From Norana najaformis (lineage: Eukaryota; Annelida; Clitellata; Crassiclitellata; Hormogastridae), in the NCBI GenBank assembly GCA_964023275.1, contig OZ029921.1:1811001-1875000 (forward strand): 64,000 nucleotides of DNA. Direction: 5' to 3'. Every line of letters starts with the position of its first letter. The stretch's first letter is position 1. The translations under genes and the position numbers were made by a program. The notes under the pieces were generated by a model, which was not told where the DNA came from, searched no databases, and saw only the letters and a list, made by a program, of their open reading frames with translations. Positions 19,731 to 32,200 of the stretch are shown piece after piece.

Positions 19731-22700
19731 ATTAAGGTGATGATGGTGATGACTGTAATGATGATGTTGGTTATATTGAAGATCCAGTCCATCACAATGA
19801 TTAGTCATAGTGCAATTACTTTATCTAGCGCCTTTTCTGTCTGTTTATACATGACACACATGTACCAAAGTGCCGACGGACCACCTGCTCAGATTGCGCG
19901 GTGGTTGGTAAACAAACCACTTGTTATGATTCATTGGTTCTCTCCTTCTCTCCTTCTCTCCTTCTTCTGTCCATTCAATTCGCTAATTCGTTCAGTCGAT
20001 TCGTCATTCGTTGTTCTTTCTATCCATCCAATCTTTCTCTCAATCAGTCTGTCTGTCTGTCTGTCTGTTTGTCAGTCAGTCAGTCTGTCTGTCTGTCTGT
20101 CAGTCAGTCTGTCTGTCTGTTTGTCTGTCTGTCAGTCTGTCTGTCAGTCTGTCTGTCTGTCTGTCTGTGTCTGTCTGTCAGTCAGTCTGTCTGTCTGTCT
20201 GTCTGTCTGTCTGCCAGTCAGTCTGTCAGTCTGTCTGTCTGTCTGCCAGTCAGTCTGTGAGTCTGTCTGTCTGTCTGTCTGTATGTCTGTCTCAGTAGAT
20301 ATATATCTGTGCATCAATCAGCGTCAGTCTGCCTATCTATCCGTCTATCCGTCCGTCTGTCAGTCGCTCTGTCTGTCTACTTCATCAACGGAAGAGACAG
20401 ATGGCGGACATCAGTGTGTAAAACACACGCTATGCCATACAGATCGTCATCATTTTCATTGTCGGCTTTTCCGGGATTCGTCGTCAGATGTCTAAGCCTG
20501 TGACTCACCAACGCACACCTCCTCCCCTCCGCTGCCTCTGGCACCCCCCCCCCCTCTGCCCTGCCCGTCCCCCGCTGCCCACATCCGGCAGGCAGTGCGA
20601 CCCACACTGCATTGCAAATTAATGAAAATGTCTCGCCTTTCTGCGGACGACGGCGCGCGCCCGCTCGCACGCGCAAACCGATGTACGCACGTGACCTCTG
20701 GGAATTATGCAGATACTGACGGACGCACAGATGTGCACCGAAACTAACACCTGTCACTGCCACTTGCACTAGTATTAACACTGAATTTCATTAATACTAA
20801 GGTTACAACTAACACCGCCTCTACACTAATAACAGTAACACTAAAATTCCAACCCTCTGGAATAAACTCACGCCAGAATTACGACAATTATCTGATCAAT
20901 CATACGAAATTCACCAGCACTTCACCCCTTGCAATTTCTACACTGGTCTTTCACTCAAAACTGAAAACATTACTTTTCCAAAAGTCTTATCCTAATTCTT
21001 CCTCTTCTCCTTATCTCTCTTCTCGATTCAATTTCAAACACCATCCACCTTAGCCGTCCGACTGTCTGCCTGACTGACTCCTGGATCTTGACCTGGAACC
21101 GAACCCTTTTGCCTAGCGATTTTGTTTTGACAGAGCGCCTGTGAATAAGCTGGTTCCCGCGACTTAGCTTTCGTTTGGCGCTGTAGAAATCTCGAGATTA
21201 CGATTACGATTACGGTAAAACCAGCACTAAGGGCAGCAGACGATTTGCACCATGCGGGACCTCGGCCATGGTAAAACTGACCCTTAGAGGTGGCACAGCG
21301 GCCGTCGGATTTTCAGCTCTGCAATCTGAGTTCGAATCCCTGACCCATCATCTGAAATCGCCATAGATCATATCGTAGACCTTAAGCGTAACCTCATTAA
21401 CATAGGTCATATCGTCGACCTCATGCGTGACCTCATTAGCATAGATCATATCGTCGACCTCGAACGTGACCTCATTAGCATAGATCATATCGTCGACCTT
21501 ATGCGTGACCTCATTAACATAAATTATATCGTCGGCCTTATGCGTGACCTCATTAACATAAATTATATCGTCGACCTTATGCGTTACCTCATTAACATAA
21601 ATTATTTCGTCGACCTTTTGCGTAACCTGATTAACATAAATTATATCGTTGACCTTGTGCGTGACCTCTTAGGTCATTTTCAATAGGAGTGCCTCATTTA
21701 AATCCAATGCACACAAAATTGGTCCCTTTTCGCAAATCCTTAAGCAACCATCGTTGTCGGTGATCTCGGGTTCATCCGAGCGCGACCAATTGCCCGAGTT
21801 CCGGTTCAACGAAGCGTGTAGACGGAGAATTATGGCACCAGCGGATGCGCCTAATGAACCGTGAATTGTTCGAACAATTGCTTTGTTTGTTCTTTTGTTG
21901 GCGTCCACGAGAAGCAAAGCTGTGCTCAGGCGATCGATCCGATTGCCATCTGGATGGAATCATACAGGCTGTTCTCTGCACTCTGTCCGCAGTCACTTTG
22001 CAGGATGTCCTCTGCAGGATTTCCTTTGCAGGATGTCCTCTGCAGGATGTCCTCTGCAGGATGTCCTCTGCAGGATGTCCTCTGCAGGATGTCCTCTGCA
22101 GGATTTCCTCTGCAGGATGTCCTCTGCAGGATGTTCTTTGTTTGCAGGATGTCCTTTGTTTCCAGGATGTCCTTTGCAGGATGTCCTCTGCAGGATGTCC
22201 TCTGCAGGATGTGCTTTGTTTGCCGGATGTCCTTTGTTTGCAGGATGTCCTTTTTTTGCAGGATGTCCTCTGTAGGATGCCCTTTGCAGGATTCCTCTGC
22301 AGGATGTTCTTTGTTTCCCGGATGTCCTTTGTTTGCAGGATGTCCTTTGTTTGCAGGATGTCATCTGCAGGATGTCCTCTGTAGGATGCCCTTTGCAGGA
22401 TGTCCTTTGCAGGATTCCTTTGTAGGATGTCCTTTGCAGGATGTCCTCTGCAGGATGTCCTCTGTATTATGTCCTTTGCAGGGTGTCCTCTGCATGATGT
22501 TTTCTGTAGGATGTCCTTTACCGACTGGCCTCTCAGGCCGTCCAGTGCAAGCTGTTCACTTCAACAGGTTCTGTGCTGCCTTTGTAGTTTGCCATCTGCA
22601 GTATGTCCTCTGTGGATTGTCCTCCGCAGGCTGTCCTCCGCAGGCTGTCCTCTGCCTCTGTGTGCATGTGTGTGTATGTGTGTGTACGTGTGTGTATGTG

Positions 22701-22738
22701 TGTATATGTGTGTATGTGTGTGTCTGTGTGTCTGTCTG

Positions 22739-22781
<43 letters not shown>

Positions 22782-23167
22782 TACTGTTGTGCTCTTCCTC
22801 TCGTTGACTCATTTCCTATTGTACGCCTCATGTTCATCACTTTCAATACGAATATCTCTTGCTCTCTGTCTGTCTGTCTGTCCGTCTGCGCGTCACTGTC
22901 GGTCCTCTTGCATCTCAGGTTCTTTAATATGGACGGAAGATACGAATCCAGTGCCAAGATTTAATCCGATGGCTAACGAGAAGAACAAACAGACGGAAAT
23001 CCCGGCAGTCGGATGCTGTGTCTCGATTCCTGATCCTTGATATATATCCGGACATTTCGCTTGCAGTGACGATGTGGCTAACGGTCTCATTGAAGCATCT
23101 GTGTATCTGGGAATATGGCGGCGTTGGGCAGTGTAATGGTTTAGAGACAGATTACGCTAGCTTTTGC

Positions 23168-23216
<49 letters not shown>

Positions 23217-26200
23217 GTTTTCTGCCCGAAGGCAGGTCCATTGGCTTTATGCCACCCGGGGATGAGATGAGTGAGGTGGTTTCCCGTTGCCTTCCTCACA
23301 GACAACTGTCCAAGGTCACAACGCAGTGGCGTGAGGTAGATTCGAACCCGCGACCCTCCGGTTACGGAATAAGGACTGATTTTAAGTATTGTGGTTGGCC
23401 GACAGGCATGCACTGATGTAGCCAAAAAATCGTAGACATAACTGTGGTAATAAACTTTCGACAGTGACTGCTGCCTGTACTGTAAATGTTAATTTTATTA
23501 AAGAATTTCTTTAGCGCCACTGTGATAATGCTCAAGGCATGAGTCTGGTCGCTGCTAAGCGAAATCGTTGTTCATACCATATTCCAGGGTAAGTCGGGTA
23601 AAAGCCAAGAGGGTTAAATGTAATGGTCATCACTTTTCTTCATGTTGTCTTTACATTTCATGACCTTTCGACCTTTTCATACATCCGTGCATTTTCACTG
23701 CCAGTAACTTTCCTTTCCCAGATTTTCACCTCTTTACTTTCGCTCTGCTTTCATGGCCAACTGGCAATTTTTACTTTACAAATTTATGTATCAAAGCACT
23801 TATCCAAACCAGTTTGGGGTAACTCAGTGCCCCTCCACAACATTCAGTGGGTTATGAGCGGATTGTACCGCTTTACATCCACAGTGGTGAAGGCAATAGT
23901 GCTAACCGGCTCAAAACACGGCTAAATCACGGCTAAAACATTCATTTTCAGCTTATACTTCGACGGCTGAATGCACAGCGCCTTTTTTCGACTTCGGTTG
24001 TGTTACGGTGCTATTTAAATTGTCTTATTGTTATTATTATTAAGTCTGCGGGTCGCGCCACAAGATCAGACGTTCCTGGAACGGTCTTCCTACTCGCGGT
24101 CTGGTGATAATCCTTGCAGAAACATGGCAGCAATTCGCCGTGGGTAACCAGCTGTGCCTTTGCCGGTCTCGAGGAGCAGCTGTCTGCGTGTCCCTGTGCT
24201 TGCCTGTCTGGGTTTCTCTGCACGGCTGTCTCTCTGTGTTATGTTATGTTGTTATTGTATGTTATGTTATTCTGTGTTTATGTTATGTTATTCTGTGTTA
24301 TGTTATGGTTTTCTATGTTATGTTGTTCTGTGTTATGTTATGGTTTGAAGTTATGTTACGTTATTCTGTGTTATGTCATGTTATTCTGTGTTATGTTATT
24401 CTTTATTTTGCTTTGTTATTCTGCATTATGTTATTCTGCATTATGTTATTCTGCATTATGTTATTCTGCATTATGTTATTCTAAGTTATGTTATTCTGTG
24501 TTATGTTATTCTGTGTTATGTTATTCTGTGTTATGTTATTCTGTGTTATGTTATTCTATATTCTGTTATTCTGTGTTATGTTATTCTATATTCTGTTATG
24601 TTATTCTGTGTTATGTTAAGTTGTTATGTTATGTTATTATGTGTTATGTTTTGTTATTATGTGTTATGTAAAGCTATGCTAACGTAGAGAGCGTTCCTCT
24701 GACAAGTTTCTTTTGAAGCGGAGCTATATAAATTTCTAATTATAGTAGCAATTACTATAATTAGACGTGATGAATACGAAATCACCGTCAAATTCAATGA
24801 ATACGAAATTAGTCTGCGCGAGTCTAAGCTCCTGACATGCGGCCATTAACACTTGCACGGGCGCGTTTTTGTGTTGAGCTGAACTTGTCGCGAGAATTGA
24901 ACAGAAAACACACCCGAAGGGCGTTCGTTCCTTGATAATTCAAAGTGGCGGGTGCTGAAAGGGGAATCGAAAACATCGCATCGGGTTTGGGTATAAATCA
25001 CTCAGTAGACTAACGTGAGGCAACTGCACGTGCAACAAATAACACGTGATGGTTGTTGTGTAGGATCGACGCTGGCGTTGTCTCTGAGACTAACGGCGAC
25101 CATTGACATTCAACAGTCGATGTTAGGCGTATTCTCAGTGTTAGCGTTTGTGCTAATCTGTTGTCTTGTATGTTATTTGTTATGTATTTTGTTATTTTTA
25201 GTTATATTTTGGTTTGTTCGTAATCGCAATCGTAATCTGGAGATTTCTACAGCGCCCAGCGAGAAACCAGTGTATTCACAGGCGCTTAGTCAAAACAAAA
25301 TTAATAGGCAGAAAGTGTTCGGTTTGTTATGCCAGTTTCACTGCTCGTGTTCTTGTGATATACGCAACTAGAAAAACTAACCATCGCAGACATCTGGAAT
25401 TCTATTTCAGTTGCAGTCGATTAGATTAGCATAGATCAGATCGATTACTCGATCTTCCACGTGCCTTTCTCTGTCTCGGCCTTCAGTCTTCTCAAATTCT
25501 GCAACCTAGGTGGCGCAGCTGTTTGGAACAAACTCTCTCAAGACCTCCGCCATTGCGCTCATCGTCATTTCTCTCAGTTTGAACACAACCCACCCCAACA
25601 ACTCCTCTCCCCTTCTCTCTCTAGTCTTTTGGACAACCAGCTTGGTTCTTGACATTGCATCTTTGGACAACCCCACTGACTTGACATCGCTTGTGAATAT
25701 GCTGGTGCCCGGCACTTAGCTTTTAAGTAGCGCTTAGAAATTTCGAGTTTACGATTACGATCCCCTTGCTAGCCTGGCAACACGACTTGCTTGTCCTTTC
25801 TTCTGCAGCTTTTCAGTCAAGACTGAAAACCAAACTCTTCACCTATCCTGTCACCAGCGATCTCCACCTTAACACCATGTTGTATCATCGGCTTGACCTC
25901 TCCATATTTGACCTAGCACCAAAACTCGCCAAGCAATCCGGCCTTTGTGGACTTGACTTGATATGACGCCGGTAAAAACTGCTAGATTTACATTTACATT
26001 TACAGATTGGATTGGATTGAATTATATTGGATTAGATTAAATTAAGATGAATCGAAGTTTCGGATCATAGCAAATCATATTAACTTTGCGTATATTATGT
26101 TAGATACGATTATCTTTATCGACGTATTTCTTGGTATTTATATAGCGCCCCCAAAAAAACCTCTCAAATGCGCTGTCTGTAACTGAAATAAGGTGAGATC

Positions 26201-29200
26201 GGATAAGATTACTTCTCCTGATGCGATTTTCCCATCGCGCATGGACAGCTCTTGGCGGAGGAAGAGATGACGACTCAGAGGGAGGCACTCGGAGGAGATG
26301 TTGTGGGCCTCGTGCTGCGTATTCTTTATGTCCCAATAAAGCCGAGCGGGAGCCCACGCCGTCGTCGACAGATGCCACCCCCGTCGCCTGGGGCAGGCCC
26401 TTGATGGGGCCGCGTCCAATCCGCGCCTCTCGGTCCCTGACCAGGGAGGGAGCGGCCGCCGGTTGGGTGGAGAGGTTGGTAGGGGACGAAGGGAGGAGAA
26501 GGTGTTGATGCTTTTAGACGGGGGTTTTTCGTTGTCATGACGACGGATCTCATTTGCAATAATTCAAGTGGTCGTCGACGATAAAAGGAAGCAAGGAAGG
26601 AAGCAAGGAAGGAGGGAAAGAAGAAAGGAAAGAGGGAAGGAAGGTAGAAGAAAAGAAAGGAAGGATGGATGGAAGGAATAAAAGGAGTAAGGGATGAATG
26701 GAGGAATAAAAGGAAGGAAGGAAGGAAATTTAGAAGGAGAGAAGGAAGGTCAGAAAGGAAGACGGAAGAAAAAGCAAGGTAGGAAATGAATGAAGGCATG
26801 AAGGAAGGAAAGATGGAATAAAGGAAAATTGGAGGAAAAGAATGAAGAAATGAAAGATTTAAAAAGAAAAGAAGAAAAGAGTAGAAAGGGGAGATGCAAA
26901 CGAGGAAAGAATGAAAGGCAAAAATCGAGGATGACTTTTGAGGCTGTATGCATATTGACAACAGCGCTATATGAATCTTCAGAATAGAGTCGACTCGATT
27001 AGATTAGATCAGATTAGCATATAGTGGACTAGACTAAACTAGACTAGGTTAGACTAGACAATACTTACTGGACTAGACTAGTCTTAGCTACACTCGACAA
27101 TATTAGACAAAACTAGACTACTAGACTGGAGTTGATTATATTGGACTTGTTTAGACTAGACTAGACTGGACTATACTAGACAAAACTATACTTTACTATA
27201 CTTAACTAGAGTAGATTAGTTTATTGCCGATAAGACTATACTAGGTTAGATTAAAATTGACTACACTAGGCTACACTAAACTACACTTAGCTTTACTCGA
27301 CTAGACTGGACTAGACAAGACACGATTCTATTACAATATACGCTGCAGTCTGCAAGAGAATGAAGTGAGCAGTGTTAAGAGCGGATAGGTGAACGGAGTG
27401 AGCGTCATGATAGGCTAGAGGAAACGAGAGAGGCTTAGAACGGGAGGGTGGACTAAGGGGCGTAGGCAAGGGGAAGGGTAGGTGAACTTGGGGACTGGTT
27501 CTTATCGCTTAAGAATCGTCTGGGGAGTTGTAAATGCCATCGGCGACAGATGGCGGTAGAATAATTGAGGAGGATGACCGTCAATATGAGCGATCGTCTG
27601 AGTAACAGAACACCAACGAGATGCTGTCACGACTGCTGAGACTGCTTGTGCTGCGGCGCCTGATGGACAGCGTGACAGGCACAGTGACAAATGTAGTGAC
27701 AGAAATAATGACAGAGAAGGGACAGAACAAAGGAGGGATTGAGAGGAGATGGCCATCGGCAGTGATAGTAAAAGCAACAAAAAAGGCACCCTTCAGTGGC
27801 GGCTCCAGGATTGTTGCGTGGGGGAAGAGCATTTCCAGAGGGGCGTCACATTCTGGCAGTCCACCATGCACGGGTCTGGTCTGAGGGGCGCCGGCATATA
27901 ACCAAGAAGGGCGAAAGGGGCCAACCGGTCCCAAGCATATAGCTAAATCCACCGTTGGTACCCTTTTATCCCACATGTTCTTAGATCCATGGACGTCGAA
28001 ACAGTTTTAAAAGTGGGACGGATCATTCTCCAGCCGGAAGATAGTGACTCTGTGTAGGCGTTCTGGGCCATTCTCGTTTCCTCTAGCCTATCATGACGCT
28101 CACTCCGTTCATCTATCCGCTCTTAACACTGCTCATTTCATTCTCATGCAGACTGCAGCGTATATTGTAATAGAATCGTGTCTTGTCTAGTCCAGTCAAG
28201 TCGAGTAAAGCTAAGTGTAGTTTAGTGTAGCCTAGTGTAGTCAAATTTAATCTAACCTAGTAAAGTCTAATCGGCAATAATCTAATCTACTCTAATCTAT
28301 AGTATAGTATAGTATAGTATAGTACAGTATAGTATAATATAGTATAATCTATCATCGTATCGAGACAATGCATGCTAGAAATTGTTACCGTAATACGAGC
28401 GGAGGTGCAAAAAGTTCAAAAGCTGAAGTATTGCAATAGATGTATACTATAAGAATAATCTAAGAACTTCTATAGCGCCACTGTATTAATGCTCAAGGCA
28501 TCAGTTGATGGTCGTTGTAAGGAAGACGAATTAGGCTTGGCTTTGCTCGATTTGCCTATAGTTTAGTCAAATTGATGATGATCAGGATGATGGTAGGATG
28601 GATCGATTGATTAATGGATGGATAAATGGATGGAAGAAAGGATGGAAAGAAGGTTGGATTGATGGGTGAATGGATGGATGGTGGATGGATGGATGAATGG
28701 ATGGATAGATGGTGATGGATGGATGGGAAAATGGACGAATGGAAGGATAGATTGATGGATACATTGGTGGATCATCTATGTATAAGCTGATGTTTAAGAA
28801 TTGAATAAGCTGACCACGGTTGGGCAGATGGGAGGATGGACAGCTACAAGAATGGATAACTGGAAGAATGGACAGATGGAGAGATGAATGAAGACAGAAG
28901 GAGATCGAAAGGAGACGGACGTGATCTTTAGTTGGGATGATCATTTAGATGATCATGCAACCGGAACTAACCCTCTCCGCTTCTCCTACGATTTTTCGCT
29001 GGTATCTTCATCGCCTCCAGCCGATCCATCTCGTTCGGACGTCTCAGTTTCCGCAGCAGTATTTCCGGAAGTGCTCCTCGTATCTGTAGGGAATATACAC
29101 AGATAGGCAGAGCGATGGGTACACAGGCGAACAGAAGGACAAACATGTCGACAGACAGGCAAGTAGACTGGCCGACATATCCACAACAGCGTTGAAGATA

Positions 29201-32200
29201 TGGTGAGAATATGACAATATTCCACATACGGCCTCCATATGTTCTACTTATGCGTCCATATATTCTATATATGGAGCCATATGCCATACATATGGAGCCA
29301 TATGTCTTCCATATGGCGCCATGTCCTACACTTTGAGCCATGAATCCTGCATATGGAGCGATTATGTCCAACATATGGAGGCATATTTCCTATATATGGA
29401 GCTCGCATGGGAATGTTGTCATGTTTTGGTCATATCTTCAACATATGTCGTCACTGTTGGGGACAGGGGTAAAGATTAAGGACGTAAGATAGAACAGAAA
29501 GAGAGACAGAAACGGACAGAGACATGGACAAAGATTAAAACAGAGGCAGAGAGGCAGAAACAAACAGGTGACAATTATGACAAAGGTGGAGGCAGAAGAG
29601 AGCAAAAGAGGAGAGGAGAGGAGCGGAAAGGAGAGGAGGGAAGAGGAGAGGAGAAGTGAGGTGAGGAGAGCAGAGCAGAGCAGAGCGTACCTCCCCTTCA
29701 ATCTTCTTCCATTACTTCATCCTTCCATCTGTCCATCCTTCCGTCTGTCCTTCCGTTCATCTTTATAGGATTGGACAGAACAGAACAGGACAGGACAGGA
29801 TAGGACATAACATAGGATAGGACAGTATGAAACACGGCATAAGATAGGCCGGGACAGGAAGGAAATGACAGGATCTGATAGGATAGGGATTAGGAGTGGC
29901 AGGACAGGAGTAGACATGATCAGACATTACAGGCAAACACATAAGACGAGACAGCAGTCTAAGCGCAGCACAGGATAGGAGACGAGAGGACAGCAGAGGC
30001 TGTTCTCGCAGTCCTAATAAAATTTTGGCTTGACAGAAAATTCCGTGCAACGACGGAAGCGTCGGCGCAGATCAAAGTGTATCCGGACCACACGCAACCA
30101 ACAGATGCTGTGTTGTGTCTGTTCTGTGCAATGGAGTCGACAACAGAGGCGGCAGATCAAAGGCAATCGATTTATTTAGATCGGTCAAATACATCGACCT
30201 CGCTTTGGTTGTACTCCATGAGTGATCCTTTAATGGTGGGCTTTGTTACGTGAAGAAGGAAGGAAAAGGAAAAGGGAAAAAGGAATAAAGGAACAAAAGA
30301 AGGAAGTAAGAAGGAAGGAATGAAGAAAAAATGGAAGGAAGGAAGGAAGGAAGGAAGGAAGGAAAGAAGGAAGGAAGAAAGGAAAGAAAGACAGTCGGAT
30401 GGACGGACGGACGGACGGATGGATGAATGAATGGTTTGATAGATGTTAATGGATGAATGGTCCGATGGGTGAATGGATGGATGGATTGATGAATGGATGA
30501 ATGGTTATAGGTGAATGAATTGATGGATCGATTTATAAATCGATAGCTCGACGATTGGATCACTAGCTCACTGGACAGACAGAGACAGCCAGACAGACAA
30601 TCAGACATACACAGACAGACACAGACAGAGAATCATACAGACAGCCAGACGCCGATAATGAAACTTAATGTCTTCGAACAAGAGTCGGTCGTCCTCTAAG
30701 TATCAATATCTAGAAGTGGCTGCTGACCGGTGTTGACATTTGCCCAAGATGAAGTGGAAGAACCTCTTTATATTTCGCTGTCACTCGTGGATTGACATTT
30801 CCAGCGACCTATGACCCTCTTCTCTCCATTGATCTGATGCCGCTTTCATATTCCCTTGATTCTTCGTTTCTCTTTCGGTTCTATTTCCGCCCCTTTTTTC
30901 CAGCCATCGATCACCCTCGCTGTCCCGCCTTTACTCCCTCCCATCGTGTCTTCCTACCTCCCTCGGGCTATCGCGGACTCCTCAGCTTTTTCCATTTTCT
31001 TGCTGAATCCATAGACGTCTAGATATCTAAGAGTCTGTGGCCTAACCTGTCTCCCTTGTCCTTTTCCCGCCGGTCTCTTTCTTCAGCCTTCCCGGCTCTC
31101 TCTGCCTCCTTCCGGATCTCCATGCTTCCCTCCGGCTCTTACTGCCTCTCTCCGGCTCTCCCTGCTGCCTCCCTCTGGCTCTTACTGCCTCCCTCCGGCT
31201 CTTACTTTCTTCTGACTCCGATCCCCAGTGAGTTGTAAACTTGGAAGCAATCTTCCCCTTATTGTTCGGAAGGATAGACAGATGGAAGGATGAAGTAATG
31301 GAAGAAGATTGAAGGGGAGGTACGCTCTGCTCTGTTCTGCTCACCTCACTTTTCCTCTCCTCTTCCCTCCTCTCCTTTCCGCCCAAAGACAAGCAGCCAA
31401 ACACCAGCTGAGTTACTAACTCCTCCAACATTGCCTGAAATGACATGCTCCGCCCATGCACGTACAATTAGAGTATGTATGTACATGCGTGTATGTGTAT
31501 TTGTGAATGTATATGTGTGTGTTTTGTGTATGTCTGTCTCGTTGCATGCATGTTGTAGCTCTTCGGCCTTTCACTCAACACTCAAAACATTCCTCTTTCA
31601 CAGATCGTACCCTGACACCCCTTCTTCTTATCTCTGTCTCCTCTCCAACCCCAAACACCACCCCCTTAGCTGCCACGCTATCTCTCCGTCTGACTTTTGG
31701 ATCTTGACCTGGAACCGAACCCTTTTGCCTATCGATTTTGTTTTGACGGAGCGCCTGTGAATAAGCTGGTCCCCGCGGCGCGGCTTCGTTGGGCGCTGTA
31801 GTAATCTGGGAATTACGATTACGCTTAGCGTTACAGAGCCTTGTTCTGTTAAGTACAGTTAGTTTAAACCTAAGACGATAATTGTCTCAGATGTTATCTT
31901 CTTTGGTGTTTGGAAAAGGATCGACGATCGGCGGTGAATTCGTGACGATCACTCCGGGTAGAACTCAGATTAAGGCTGTCGGAACCAAACTGATCTTCAC
32001 CTGCACGTTGGTTCGCCAGCAATCGCCCGATGCTTCGACGACACCTGCGAGTCAGCCTCCCGTCATGAAATGGAGAGGCCCAGACTCCAACTACGTCACC
32101 GGTCGAAAAGGGAGGTGCGCCACTGATTGTCTTGTCTTGCCTTGTCTTGCCTTGTCTTGTCTTGCCTTGCCTTGTCTTGTCTTGCCTTGCCTTGTCTTGC

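Larger units (their letters stand above)
16655..31918. other. 15.3-kb first intron of the adhesion gene, repeat-filled
   Basis: No additional exon was recognised. The intron is nearly a continuous series of microsatellites, minisatellites, LINE tails, SINEs, a large inverted repeat (27209-28292) and a smaller one (29633-31382). Long open frames here are translations of simple repeats. Confidence 0.7.

Noticed and set aside
19557-20495. 312-codon open frame with poly-Ala and Ser-Val repeats
   Set aside because: Made of ATT, TGC and CTGT simple repeats; no domain and no splice context.
21861-22964. 367-codon Cys-rich open frame
   Set aside because: It is the translation of the 14-bp minisatellite followed by TG and CTGT microsatellites; all three frames read alike.
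24236-24671. Cys/Tyr/Leu-rich frames up to 185 codons
   Set aside because: Translation of the TTATGTTATTCTG minisatellite, which is open in three frames.
31881-31918. Acceptor at 31890 (GTCTCAG) for adhesion-gene exon 2
   Set aside because: It would be phase 0, whereas exon 1 ends in phase 1; the acceptor at 31917-31918 closes the frame.
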